Shown here piece by piece: positions 23,228-35,600 of a DNA stretch of 64,000 nt. The notes below the pieces were generated by a model. The model had not been told where the DNA came from, did not search any database, and saw only the letters and a program-made list of their open reading frames with translations. A program made the translations under genes and the position numbers. The stretch spans positions 4,711,045 through 4,775,044 of the forward strand of contig NC_134936.1 in NCBI RefSeq assembly GCF_051020765.1, in the 5' to 3' direction. The DNA comes from Lasioglossum baleicum (lineage: Eukaryota; Arthropoda; Insecta; Hymenoptera; Halictidae). Positions within the stretch are counted from its first letter, which is position 1; each line of letters begins with the position of its first letter.

Positions 23228-25105
23228 TGTAACGTCGTACCGACGTGTTGCGTCGGTTTTGTTCATATGAGCAAATTCTCGCCGTATATACATATATATA
23301 TATGTATATATATATATATATGGTATACTTATACATGCTTATACCTCCTTCGTAAAATCCAAACCGAAATCGCGTTTAAATCCGTACACAGCGATATGTA
23401 TATATATCTTACGCGTATTTATATATATATATATATATACGTATCCCCGTGAGCGTGAACATAGGGAATCGGAAAAGACGCGATAGTCACCGGTACAAGC
23501 GGACGCCAGCATGGCAACCGCGAGTACAGGTGTACGTACATCTAAACCGTCGTTTCGTTCGAACTGCGAAAAGTATACATTGACGACAACATATTCGTCC
23601 GTACCTCGAACGATTTAGACAAAGGACTTCACGGTTCACCGAATCCCTATGGTCCGCGCTCTCATTATAAATAAGACGAAATCGCGCGAATCGCTCTCTT
23701 CTAGTTCAGACTCTCTTCTAGTTCAGGCACTCTTCTAGTTCAGACGCTCTTCTAGTTCCGAATTTCATACAGTTCAGACTCTCTTCCAGTTTCGGAATTT
23801 ATACAGTTCAGTTCTCTAGCGTCGTCAGTCGAGTTCAAATCGCGTTTTCGGACTTTAATCTAGTTTAGTCCATTTTCTCGCGTTTTCGGACTCTGTTCAA
23901 AATCGCTCACGATACTCAGGTCGTATTGCATCTTACAATTTCTACCATTTTCATTACAGTTATATCTCAATTGTTCTAAATTATTCGTCGAGTTTGCTCG
24001 TAGACATTTATACCAAATTTACAGATATTTCTCTGTGCCATTTTGTTTATACGAGCTTGCTCGCATTATCTTTCACATTATAATTGCTTTTCTGCGCTAT
24101 TTTTGTTCACACGAGCTCGCTCGCATTACTTTTCGTATTATAATTGCTTTCTCTGTGCTATTTTGTTTATACGAGCTTGCTCGCGTTATCTTTCATATTA
24201 TAATTGCCTTCTCTGTGCTATTTTGTTTATACGAGCTTGCTCGCTTTATAATTCTTATTACAATTGCTATTTCTGCGCTATTTTGTTCACACGAGCTCGC
24301 TCGCTTTATCATTCATATTACAATTGCTATTTCTGTGTTATTTTGTTTGTACGAGCTCGCTCGCACCATCTTTCATATTAGCATTGCTATTCTGTGCCAT
24401 ATATTTCGTTCGAGCTTGCTCGCAAGCCGTCATTATATTTTGTTTCACGAGTTCTGCTCGCAAATCATCACTTTGTATCCATTTTGATTCATTATACTTT
24501 GTTTGTTTAAACCTATTACTTCGCAGCTTTATTCAGCAACATCCTGCTCCTCGATATCTTCCACTTCTAAAGTGTCGTTCCCGGTGACCGGTTAAAGTGA
24601 TCGCGAAAGTGAGTGTGCGCGTGGTGTTTCATCGGGTTGTTCGACTCCGACCTGTTCCGCAAATTCCTTAGACTTCCTACGTCCGTTCTTCTAACCCTAA
24701 AATTGGTGTATCAATCGTGTACGTCTGAGCCCAGAGGGTGCTCGGTACCGAGAGAACGCTAATTCCCTTCGATCGAAATCTCCTGTCACAAATCGAGCAA
24801 ACCCACGCGTTCGGACGAGTTGCACACACCCGCATAGTGACACTTCGACCACTGGGAACCATCTCTACTACCGCGACGCGTGTTAGTTCTACGCGGTGTT
24901 CACGACGGACGACGTCCGTCTCGGTTCGCATTTATTCCCCTCTTCGCCCTTTTCAACAACGACGAACACCGGTATCGGGTCCCTGATCAGACGTGGACGT
25001 TACGCGCCACGTGGATCTAAGATCGTCTTAAATAAAATTGGTCGGTTACGTCCACGCCCCGTCTGGGCTCGTTTCGTCGGAGCATATCCGACGTGGGACG
25101 TAACA
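23228..25105 (+). repeat. 3' LTR
   Basis: Near-identical to the 5' LTR. Differences are a longer TA microsatellite (23283-23322), one added 60-bp unit near 24310-24370, and scattered substitutions. A weak purine tract (AAGGGGTAAGG) precedes it. Confidence 0.92.
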
Positions 25106-25745
25106 CCTGTAATCCAAAAATTTGTTTTTCAAAATGTGTGTTAGCTCTGGACAGTCGTTGTTCACGCTCAATCCTCAAGTAACGCGGGCGTTACACAAAT
25201 ACGTTTTCTGTTTATATTTACGCGTCACCAATGCTGCCGTCTTTAAATCCATACTTATGTCTGTCTATGTAATCCTTTCTTTTTCTTTGTATTGTTCTCT
25301 TTCACGTCAGTATCGCTCTCTATTTCGTAATAAACGCATCGCTCTTCTAACACCTGTTTTATTTCGTGCGCTATTTGCGCTAGTTTATTCAGTATCTCTT
25401 TCCATCTGCGCTACCCGCTTCCAGAATCACATCTAATAGAGGTCCCTATTTCACGTGCAATAAACGAATCCGAATTTTAATGCACGTAATATAATACTAA
25501 GTACACGGGTACCCGTGTATTTTAATTTCACAAGTGTTCGCAATTTTATTTTACATATGCATTTTAATATACGGTCATTTAACGTCGAACAATTTACCGC
25601 AACTTTATTATTGTCTCACTTCTAACGTCAACAGTAGAAAAGAATTCGATCTAAAAACAATAACGCCTCAGTTGTCGGACTCGAACGTGCCGACGAACGG
25701 ATGCGTGTAATATACGGATCCGTGTACACGGATCCGTGTTCGCAG

Positions 25746-26317
25746 CCCCGTTGTCAAAACTGCCACGTCACAATACATATCTAATATAAACATATACAAT
25801 ATATTTGCTAAATAAACAAAAACATTTTATTGTGAAAACATGTATTGTTATAGTATACAGGGTGTTTCACGCAATTGTTTAAGCCATAACTCCGTTATTA
25901 ATGCTGTAATGAATATAGTTGACGCGAGACATCTCCCCCGAATACCGAACATGAGCGCGCCACGCGAAACCGCGAAGCGCTACGAGGTGGCTACCGCGAC
26001 ACCGCGGATTCAAATAGATCGCGATACACGGATAAATAGGGCAGCGAAGGCTGCATCAGACAGTTCGAGTTACGGTCTGCCGATTAGAGAGAATTCTCGA
26101 ATGCTATGATTGTACTACGAGCTGTCCCCAACCTTTTCCTACGCACCACTCCACGGCCCCAAGTGTCACACGGCACGGGGAGACCCTTCCTGCGAGAGAC
26201 ATAAATCTCCGCTGGCCGAAGTGGCACGCACCACCGGGCATCCTAGACCCAACTGTCACACGGCACGGGACTCTTCGCCTGAAGTGTCACACGGCACGAG
26301 GAATCCCTAACGCTCAG
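25746..26317. other. Unassigned, with a short tandem motif
   Basis: ACAGGGTGTTTCACGC at 25858 matches the inner hairpin end near 9230. TGTCACACGGCACG occurs three times between 26160 and 26300. No gene supported. Confidence 0.4.
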
Positions 26318-26562
26318 GCGGCATCACGGACCTAAGGACTGAGCGTAACCCTGGGGGGGTGACCCCAAAGACTGAAGGGGAATCAACTTGTCGGCCATCT
26401 TGGTAGGCAGATCTGTGGTGCGCTCTATAGGCGATTTTGAATACTAGTGTAGCGTCTGTAACACGTATACAGGGTGTCAGTGTAGTAGTCTGTATACTTA
26501 ACACTTGATGAATCGTCGTGCTTTGTGTTTTCTGTGCGTTGATACACATTAATATCATTTAA

Positions 26563-27376
26563 GGGGGTACTATACCCTCGGATTGTAACTAGAAAATAAC
26601 TAGAATCTTACTAGATTTTTGGTCGAAACATGGGTTTGCGCGCCTCGATTTTTTGTCGTTATTTGAACATATTGTGAGCTGGGTGAGGACTCATTCTGTA
26701 GAAGAAGGTTAAATACAGGGCGGTCTTCTCATGATTTAACGAGATTATGTTTATATCTAATAATATGAGTGCCCAAAGTAGAGAAAAAATCTAGAAAAAT
26801 AACCGCAGATTTCAATGTATTTTTCTGTCTCAAAGAGACTTTTTTGACTGATATGACGAGAAGAGCGCCTTGTAATGAACCTTCCTCTATCAAATGAACC
26901 TTTGTGCAGCTCAAAATATGCTCGTATAAGGTCAAAAAATCGAGGCGCGTGATTTCATTCACATTAGCATAGATTTCCCCATGAAGACAGAGGTCCTCCC
27001 GGATGCAGAGCCAGTCTAGAGCCAATTTTAGTGCAGTTCGTTTAGACGAGATGGCGCCTAGTCAGGAGGACTGTCAATCAGTGCTGTGATATTGTGCAAC
27101 ATTTCACTGCTGCACTGCTGTCATCGTGGAATCATAGCAAAACTGACACAGATGAGTTAGATATTCTCATCGGTGGCACTGATATTAGTGCGAGCTGCCC
27201 TGTGTAACGGCATTCGCGACGAGCTGAATAGAATATAGAAATAGGAAGCAACTCCATCTCGTGTTCATTAGGCAGTTGCGTGTTTATCAATGTTACCAAA
27301 CTTTTTTTTTGCACAGAGGTTTATAACATTGATAAATAGTTATTTTCTAGTTACAAATCGAGGGTATAGTACCCCC
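26563..27376. mobile_element. TTAA-flanked hairpin element (piggyBac-like target)
   Basis: Ends GGGGGTACTATACCCTCG and its exact inverse, flanked by TTAA at 26559-26562 and 27377-27380. It has no transposase, so the superfamily rests only on TTAA and the G-rich ends. Related copies lie at 47.47-48.48 kb. Confidence 0.7.
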
Positions 27377-27409
27377 TTAATAGTGTAGGATCTCAGGAAA
27401 AATGAGGGC

Positions 27410-27486
27410 ACCGCCGCCGCGGGAATCGAACCCCGGCCTCACTGGTGGTAACCGATCGACTAACGCGCTCACCCACGGAACCCTCC
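27410..27486 (-). other. tRNA-derived (SINE-like) sequence
   Basis: The minus strand reads GTGGGTGAGCGCGTTAGTCG (A-box region) and a perfect B box GGTTCGATTCC. The anticodon arm is not convincing, so it is a pseudo-tRNA within the hairpin element. Confidence 0.5.
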
Positions 27487-27785
27487 CATTCTACCCAATA
27501 TCCTACAGTATACTTGATCTGGGGGTCCTGATCCCACAATAGTATCTCCCTGATCCATGTGCCACCGATTTACTCACAGTAAAGTGCGTTATGTTTCATG
27601 CTAGAGATGTAGCACGGACGAGGACAGACGCTACACTAGTATTTAAAGTCGCCTATAGAGCGCACCATAGATCTGCCTACCAAGATGGCCGACAAGTTGA
27701 TTCCCCTTCCGTCTTTGGGGACACCCCCTCTCACCCATAAATCTACTTTTATCAGTCCTTAGGTCCGTGGGCGGCATACACTGCG

Positions 27786-28311
27786 AGCACCTCGTTCCCG
27801 ACTACCTGCGCCATGCGAAGCAGAGTACGGCCATAAGACGGTCATTGCGGCCACCGCCCAGTGTCGAGATCGTTCTCGAATCGTTAGTAAGCTAAGTCCT
27901 AGTCAGTAGTAGTCCGCGTTTCCTAATCCGCCGTCGCGTGTATTTCTGTTTTACGCCGTCGATAGTCTTAAGTTGCGCGTTCCAATCATTTCACGTTGCG
28001 TCCAGTTCATTTCGCGTTCCATTCACTTTGCGTTTCGCTTCGATCATTTCGCGCTGCGTTCATTTCGCCGTTACGTTCATTTTCGATGTATAATTCGCGT
28101 TTCGATAAAACCCGTGTCACTCATGTTATAACCGATCCGCGTCGCCGTTCGACGCACATGTTGTGATACAGGGCCTCGGCCCATAATAAAGAGATCTGTG
28201 TTACCCGTATCAGTGTTGTTCATTCGTGGTTCCGAAAAACCCTGGACAGCCGATTGAGTCGGCACATTCTCCCTACGTTGGAATGTTACAATGCATTTAC
28301 GAAAAAAATAT
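27786..28311. other. Unassigned, LTR-like composition
   Basis: Contains runs of TTTCGCGTT/ATTTCGCG and an AATAAAG near 28183. Possibly part of another LTR element, but no ends found. Confidence 0.3.
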
Positions 28312-29406
28312 TGTAACGGTTCTCGTTCGGATCGCGAGTAATTCGCGGCGTATCGTCCTCGGCCGTTGTAGCTCGTCGTGCCAGGGTCGAATCATGAACG
28401 AGGACGGGATCGGAATCGGAAGACGTGGTGCGCGGGGTGAAATAATGACTCGTGGTGTATTTTAATCAAATCTCACTGTGTTTGTTCCGCGGAGCTAATG
28501 AATCGTGGTGTCGGCAATATCCGTGATCGCGGTGTCGGAAATATCGGAGATCGCGGTGTCGGGCATATCGGAGATTGCGATGACGGAAATATCGGAGATC
28601 GAGGTGACGTTATTCGCGGCTTAGTTTCGCGGTATTTCGCGTGGACCTGGTGCATGCAGACGCTTACAGACTAGGACTAGGATCTCGGCGAGGATGCATC
28701 ATTCTACCCAGGTTTAGATTGTTGGGGTTCGGAATGTCGGTAGCGTACCGGACATTTACGGTTCCCGGGTAGGTCTTTCGGCGGCGGGGAAGGATGGCGC
28801 ATCTCTTCCGTCGAGCCGACTCCGACGCGGTCGGGATTTCAACGGGGCAGCTTGCCTCCGCTGCTTCGGTGCGAACGCGGCCGTCACCGGCGGAAAACGG
28901 AGTGCCTCTCGACAAGGAGGAGTTCACGCAGCGATACAAGCTCGTCGTCGTAGGCCAGGGATTAGGATGGTGTTCACCAAGGATATACTTACGAAGTCAT
29001 AAGTCTGCAGGTTGGTGTTTCTCATATCAGCGTTGCGAACGGAATGAGAGATCGACTCGTGGACGTTGCGCCTTTTATAGGTCTAAGTGGGTGGTGAGGA
29101 GGTGAAGTGCGGCAGGGTGTTCGAAGTGACGTATGTTTTCCGTTTCCCGCCAGATTTACTGTAATTCGGTATCCGGTTCCCGCCAAATGCGGTTTATTGA
29201 CGAGGGGAACGCGCGGAGGTGTCGGTATAGGCTCGGCAGTTTGGTGGCGCGGGGTACCGCGGTGAGGGGCGACTCTATTCGGTAGCGGGGAGCCGGCGGT
29301 TCGCTACTCGGTGTGTTGCCGACTCGATTCGGTTTCGGTCGGACTCGCCCGGCTATATTCGGGGCGCGGACTTAGTAACAGGCTTGCTTATGACAGGTCT
29401 GTTACA
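28312..29406 (-). mobile_element. Solo LTR, TGTAAC family (LTR4)
   Basis: On the minus strand it starts TGTAACAGACCTG (29406) and ends CCGTTACA (28312), matching the ends of LTR1 and LTR2. TATA box at 29080-29073. Flanking tetramers are CTAT and ATAT, a near match for the TSD. It contains a short GATCGCGGTGTCGG-type array at 28500-28620. Confidence 0.75.
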
Positions 29407-30517
29407 CTATCATAAGAGAAATGGGCCCTTAGATTTTTTAGGTGCAACTGTGTATGTGCAATTATAACAGTTGCATCATTTCTTCAAATCGAAATGCATA
29501 TTTTTTGTTACACTAATCCATTCCTCTGTTCAATCTACGTAAAAAATTGTTTGAGTACCAAATATGTATAAATATGAATACAAAATATGTATAGGTACAA
29601 AATGATCAGTTCTCGAGATATTTTCAAAACCTGTCTTTATTGAAGAAAATACTTATTAGTTAATTAATTAATGTTCGTATAATATAAATGTATGTCGATT
29701 AAGTGTGTGACACACACGAATTCAAAGTACATTAAAAGTAAACATTTAACTTCCAATATTAAATGGACCGAATTTCATTCATAATATGAAAGGTGTGCAT
29801 GTCCTCCAGCATATTCTGGAACAAATATTTTGCCATGATAAACATAAAATATTTCCTGCATATTAAAAAAAATATTTTATTTCTTATATTAAATATACAT
29901 TCATTTTATATTTAGAAAATAATATTTTTCTCGTAACATGAAATAAATATCTCCTGCTTATTTAAAAAAAAATTTGTTACGTAATGTAAAATAGATATCG
30001 TGTATATAGTATATATTTGAATATTAAAAACAGATTTTATATCTATACACCTACTATACACCTGACAGGCATGCATCGATGCACATACGTATTGTGGTTT
30101 TTTAACGATAATCTAATTGTATCGCTCGAAACAATAACTTGAAAAGGCCACCGATTAATTCTTTTCTTAAACAAGTAACGCTCTCATCACGTTTTCACTT
30201 ATTTTCTCGACCTTGAACATGTCAAAGGAACTAGTCGATGGTTCGAGAAATTTTCTAATACCGTCGATAAAACATTTTCTGGTCCGAGGAGGACTCCAAT
30301 CTTGTTTTCTTCGCGGGAACTGTTGATACAAATTCGATATTACTAAACGATTCATCAAACGACCAACTGACGGGTGTGTGTATAATAAATATTAATAAAT
30401 GTGTAATATAAATATTAATCGACGTTGTGATCGATTGATCACTTTTCTTTCGATACCCGACCCCTACAGCGAGAACTCATCCCAACATTCTCGCAAAATC
30501 CCTTGAATACGATTACA
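29407..30517. other. Desaturase 3' UTR and downstream DNA
   Basis: AT-rich region 3' of the desaturase stop codon. TTTATT (AATAAA on the minus strand) occurs several times, for example near 29635 and 29876, so the poly(A) site cannot be chosen. An open frame at 30358-30167 on the minus strand (63 codons) lies where the 3' UTR should be and has no motif I recognise. Confidence 0.5.
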
Positions 30518-30605
30518 TTAATTGGATTTGTTTATGATCTCTACTTCCTTGATCTCCTCGGACTCCATGTCCTTGTCTCCCCAACCCCACTTCGCACCCT
30601 CGTGA
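30518..30605 (-). CDS. Desaturase coding exon 6 (C-terminus), 14.9 kb from exon 5
   Basis: An 88-nt exon after the acceptor GTTCACAG. It restores phase with exon 5 and encodes IHEGAKWGWGDKDMESEE and a short charged tail, ending in TAA at 30520-30518. WGWGDKDM is the usual C-terminal signature of insect desaturases, and adding it brings the protein to the family's normal length. It is too short to appear as a long open frame. Confidence 0.88.
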
Positions 30606-32643
30606 CTGTGAACATGTTTCTGCGCCTGATCGTATCTGTTGAGCAAACGAAGAAGTTTATGTCTAATATTTTACATAGTAGCTTATGTATAATACAGTTG
30701 TAACAGGCTTGTTATTAGCAGACCGTTCACCGAAACCGCACCGCGTCGTCAACTCGCTGCGTAGCAGTGATACCAGAATGAGCTCCGAACGGAGCTCATG
30801 TACTCTCCTCCTTACGCCTTCCACTGTTCCATTCCAGCACCGTGCGCAGGCGCACACTCCACGGTCCCCATCGCGCACGTGCAACGTGTCTTCCATTCGC
30901 CCCACTCATTCCTCGTCATCTGAGAGTGGGTACATAATTTCACCGTGACTCCCCGCATCTGGCATCATTGCTGCTTAGCGAGTCACCGAACCGACCGCAC
31001 CGCGCGTTTCCCTCGCCCAGAAACTACTGTTGACGGGAAACGGAAGCCGAAATAGGCTAAAACGTATACGCGACGTCACCGGAACTTCCGTGTAAAATCA
31101 TCCCGCACTACCACTCCTCACCACCAATTGAGAGCTATAAAAGCCGTGACGGACACGGCTCGAGCTCTCGTTTAGTCCTGATCCGAACACCGATCTGGTA
31201 ACATCGATTCATATTGTAAGTATTTCCTTACAAGAACGTCGGATCGCAACGAATTTTTGTGTAGACATAACTTACGCACCCTCATGAACTATTCAATTGG
31301 TTTTAGCCGCCAACAGGAACCCGTTTTCGAGATAATCGATATTGAAATGCGACATGTGGGTTATATTCTATGAGTGAAAACCTCTTGTCACAGCGGTCGG
31401 TGGCCGAGCGATTTGAGCATTGTCTGCATTTTTTATAAATTTTTTTCACTTTCCTTTTTATTGTTCTACGTGCTCTTCAATTTTTCAAATTTCAATTTCA
31501 ACTTCAATTTTTATTATTTTTATAGTGATTTAATTGCAATTGTTATTTTTATTACACTTTTTATGTCAATTGCACATTCGTTCTTCTGATAAAGCTAGGT
31601 TTAACTTTGAAATATTTGAAAAATTGAAGTTGAGATCGACGAGTTGAAATTGAAGTGAAAGTTGAAATAGAAGAGTAGAAATTGAACTTAGAATTGATGT
31701 TGAAATCAAAATTTGAAAAATTGAAGTTGAAATTGAAGAGTTGAAGTTGAAAAATTGAAGTTGAAATTGAAGAGTTGAAGTTGAAATAGAAGAATAGAAA
31801 TTGAACTTGAAATTGATGTTGAAATCGCAAATTGTAGTTGAAATGCAAATTAAAGTTGAAAGTGAAGTGGAAATGGAAAGTGAAGTCGAAATTGAAATTG
31901 AAAAGTTGAAGTTGAAATAGAAGAGTAGAAATTGAACTTGAAATTGGTTGAAATCGAAATTTGAAAAATTAAAGATTTGAAATTGAGAAATTGAAGTCGA
32001 AGTTGAAATTGAAGAGTAGAAAATATTGAAATCGAAATTTGAAAAATTGAAGTTGAAATTGAAAAATTGAAGTTAAAATTGAAAAATTGAAGTTGAAATC
32101 GAAGAGTTGAAATTGAAATTTGAAAAATTGAAGAGCACGTAGAAAAATAAAAAAGAAAGTGAAAAAAAATTAATAAAAAATGCCGACACGGGACACGAAC
32201 CCCGACCAATCTCGTTTGTAGACATTCGCTCAATCCGCTCGGCCACCGACCCACAGTGGTCTGGACACCCTGTTTTCGTGGCCAATATTATTTTAGCATT
32301 ATTTCAAGAGTTAATATCATAGTATTGTAGGTCGTTGAATTTGTCTTGACGTCAGCTATATGATTATGAAATAAAATATATAGTGACGTCTAAAAAATAG
32401 GGGTGGCCTTGATATTTGAAGAAAAAAAATGTTTTCCAAATTTTTTATATTGACGTTTATAGAAAACTGAATGCTGATTAACTTTTGTTGAAACCGTTTT
32501 TTTTTGTCAGATCATCACATATAACTGAAAAATTGTGAACAATACTTCTCGAAAGTAGTTTTTTCTTGGCTTACATTAAAAAGACGTACATACTAACATT
32601 TTTCAACATGTCTAAGCATCAAGTAATGCTACCAATATGAGTA

Positions 32644-32696
<53 letters not shown>

Positions 32697-35600
32697 GATT
32701 TTTGAATTACTAATTCTGATTCTAATTCTATATCCTCCAAATATTCAAGCATGGGCAAATCATATTCGTCCTCTTCTTCTAAATCTTCGTTGTTAATTGG
32801 TTCCGCTTCCAAACATAAAGGAGACAATAAGGACAATACCTCAGATGGTAGACTTGATTTTTTTGCATATTCTTGTCTTCGTTTCTTTAAGCTTATGCTT
32901 GATATTAGAGGATCCGATGTTACCATGGCTCTGTTAAAAATTTTCAAATAAATAAAGAATTAAATATAACTGAAAAATAACTAAAAAGAAGAAAACCAAA
33001 CAACTTATAATGATTTAAAATTAGCAACAGTTATGCCTACCTATGTAATATATCGTGAAAATTATTTTTCCGACTATCCTTTCGTAGTCCAGTCGCCAGG
33101 TACTTTTAATAGGAAAGTATTCCGAACTTAATGAAATTTTGTCATGTCATTTAGGGGTACTCTGGGGTGTCGAATCTCAGTTTTCGACCTCGAGGACTCT
33201 GTGCTAACTTGGGGAGGGGGAAAAACTACGATTTTTATTACCTTGTTTTGGTTTTTCGCCTATTACTCAAAAACTGTGGGTCCTATGAACTTTTGTCATA
33301 CATTTTTGGAAAGAGCATTAAATTTCCTTCAAATTTCACTGGTCAATCTTTTTTTTGACCAAATAGGCACCGAGAGACAGGCGTTCAAAATTAGGAAATT
33401 AAGTGGCAACTGACGAATATAGGGAAAGACAGAGCAAATTACACTGTCCAACAACAAAAATGTTTCCATATAACTGTTGGGTGTATCTTATACAGTTTTT
33501 AGCGCTGATTCCGAATCTGGCCTTAATTTTTCTCCTACACGCACAGTTTTTGAGAAATTTGAGTTTGAAAAAAAACACGTTTTTCGACTTTGAACAGATA
33601 TTATGATGTTATTATAAAAGATATTATATTATTCTTTACAGCAAAAGATTCTCTAGACTTTCCCGAATCCAGTGATGTTCAATAATAATACATTATGATT
33701 GTTTAAACATGTTAAACATGTTTAAACAATCATTAAAGACGGAGACGCATCACTTTTGTACACATTTTTGAGGATATTTTTCAATTTAAAAATAATAATA
33801 AGGGTCTAAGGGTCCAGCGGAAAATCGAATTGCACCACGCGATAGAGCAGACTTTTATCTTGAGAAACCACTCTTTCAACTTTCCAACGTCGACTTTTTT
33901 CGAGATAAAAAGAAAAATCTATAATATTTTATTTTATTTTCTATTTTGTAAGCATCAGACATGGATTCTTACTCTTCACCTACCCAATCTACATTTACTA
34001 CTCTTTGAGATTACGGATTAATGGGAAAATATAAAGTCATAAAGTGATGACCAGGCACCTAAATAGGGAATAAACTGCAATTATAACATTAGGCACTTGT
34101 CAGCGTACACCCCCCCCCCTCCAAACCATGTGAAGTCAGATTGATAAGAGTACAATGTTAGGGTTTTTGGAGAAAGAGAGACTTTTTTTACGTATTTTTC
34201 AAATTCGTCTTCCGGGTGGGGGGGGGGGATGTCCGAAGGGGGGTGTGAAAATGTAAGGGGTATACACAGTATGTAGATTATATGTAGATATGTTGAAAAA
34301 CTAAATTTGTGAGCCAAAAACCTGCAATTTCCTGCTAAATGTCACAATGTGTGGCTCAAAATGACATTTTGAGAAACATTTCCTAATTTTGAACGCCTGT
34401 TTCTCGGTACCTATTGCATCAAAAAATACGTTTGACTAGTGAAATTTGAAGGAAATTTAATGCTCTTTCCAAAAATGGAAGACAAAAGTTCATAGGACCC
34501 ACAGTTTTTGAGTAATAGGCGAAAAACCAAAACAAGGTAACAAAAATCGTGGTTTTGTCCCCCTCCCCAAGTTAGCACAGGGTCCTCGAGATCGAAAACT
34601 CAGATTCGACACCCCAGAGTACCCCGAAATGACGTGTCAAAACGTTTTTCATTTTTTCGACCTGCCGACTGGACTATCCCTTGTTTTGGCTTGTCTACGT
34701 TTAATGCCAATTTTTCCCAAAACATATTCTGGATTTCTTTTTTTCGTTTTGTTTTATTTGCCATTTCTTTATTTTTATCCTGTATGAAATATGTATAATA
34801 CATTCAAAAAAACGTATCCACGCATGGAGTGGACTGAACCCATATTTTAAACTGTCTGTATCTTTGGGTGTAAATTCTTCCGCCCGAAAATCATCAATTT
34901 GTAACACTTGTTTAGGTGTTGCTTTACAAATGGGGCAAGATTGCGACGATTTATTTTGTGTTTGTAACAAACCTGCACTAGGCAAGCTTGTTACGAACGG
35001 CTGATCCCCGAAAGAACCCGAGGTACCCCGAGATCCACCGATCCACACCGGTATAAACAACACTTCCCCGAAACTCCTTGATCAAAGTGTCATCCACCAA
35101 AAACCCAAATATACACAAAAACCAGTAGAAAAACCATAGAACACACCTTACCTCACCACCAACCCTCACCTCCAAACAGTACATTTTGGGGAGTATAAAA
35201 GGCCTCCGAAATAGGCCAAATCATCGCAGTCCTGCTTAGGCGACCTAAGCATCTACCGCGCACCAGGTACCCGATCCCTCGACGACGACGTCGTAACTAG
35301 TCCGCCGGAAAAATACCGCTCCTCCAACGAGACGTTGAGACCAGCCCGCCGGAAATCTCCCGTTCCTGCACAACACGTAAGACACCGTTCCCGCGACGAA
35401 GACGTCGACCACGATACCAAGTATCTCCTGCAACACCGTCCCCTCGACGAAGACGTCGACACCAGTACCGACTGCCTCCAGTAGCACCGTTCCCTCGACG
35501 ACGACGTCGACCCCTGACACCCGCTCCTGTGCCGAAACGTCACCTACCGCACACACCGAACCCCTCTGTCACCGTTCCTGTGACGAGACGTCACCTCCTG

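Larger units (their letters stand above)
17858..25105 (+). mobile_element. Gypsy-type LTR retrotransposon, gag only, TSD CCTG
   Basis: 5' LTR 17858-19649 (1792 bp) and 3' LTR 23228-25105 (1878 bp), each TGTAACG...GTAACA, flanked by CCTG at 17854-17857 and 25106-25109. The LTRs are nearly identical in base sequence, so insertion looks recent. The 3.6-kb interior has a primer-binding-like site and one long gag-like frame, but no protease, reverse transcriptase, RNase H or integrase. It is therefore non-autonomous and would need enzymes from a relative. Confidence 0.92.
16677..25745. mobile_element. Hairpin element split by a gypsy-type retrotransposon
   Basis: Left arm 16677-17310 and right arm 25110-25745 are inverted copies (for example GTCGGACTCGAACGTGCCGA). 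A second pair at 17300-17420 and 17700-17857 forms an inner hairpin. Removing the retrotransposon at 17858-25105 with one TSD copy restores a compact palindromic element of about 1.8 kb. No transposase. Confidence 0.75.
26318..27785. mobile_element. Hairpin element containing a TTAA-flanked hairpin
   Basis: Outer arms about 26318-26475 and 27600-27785 are inverted copies sharing GCCATCTTGGTAGGCAGATC. The loop contains the TTAA element (26563-27376) and a tRNA-like segment. Confidence 0.7.

Noticed and set aside
18639..24487. 130-150-codon open frames in both LTRs of the gypsy-type element
   Set aside because: Product of the 60-bp array; parallel frames are equally open and the unit number varies.
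30167..30358. 63-codon minus-strand frame that looks fairly protein-like
   Set aside because: Lies just downstream of the desaturase stop, probably 3' UTR, with no domain or splice evidence. Kept only as a note.
3072..32251. Functional tRNA genes at 3072-3155, 27410-27486 and 32181-32251
   Set aside because: A/B-box-like motifs are present but acceptor and anticodon stems do not pair properly, and all lie inside hairpin elements.
31561..32254. Phe/Asn/Ser-rich minus-strand frames
   Set aside because: Low-complexity translation of the GAAATTGAAGTT array.
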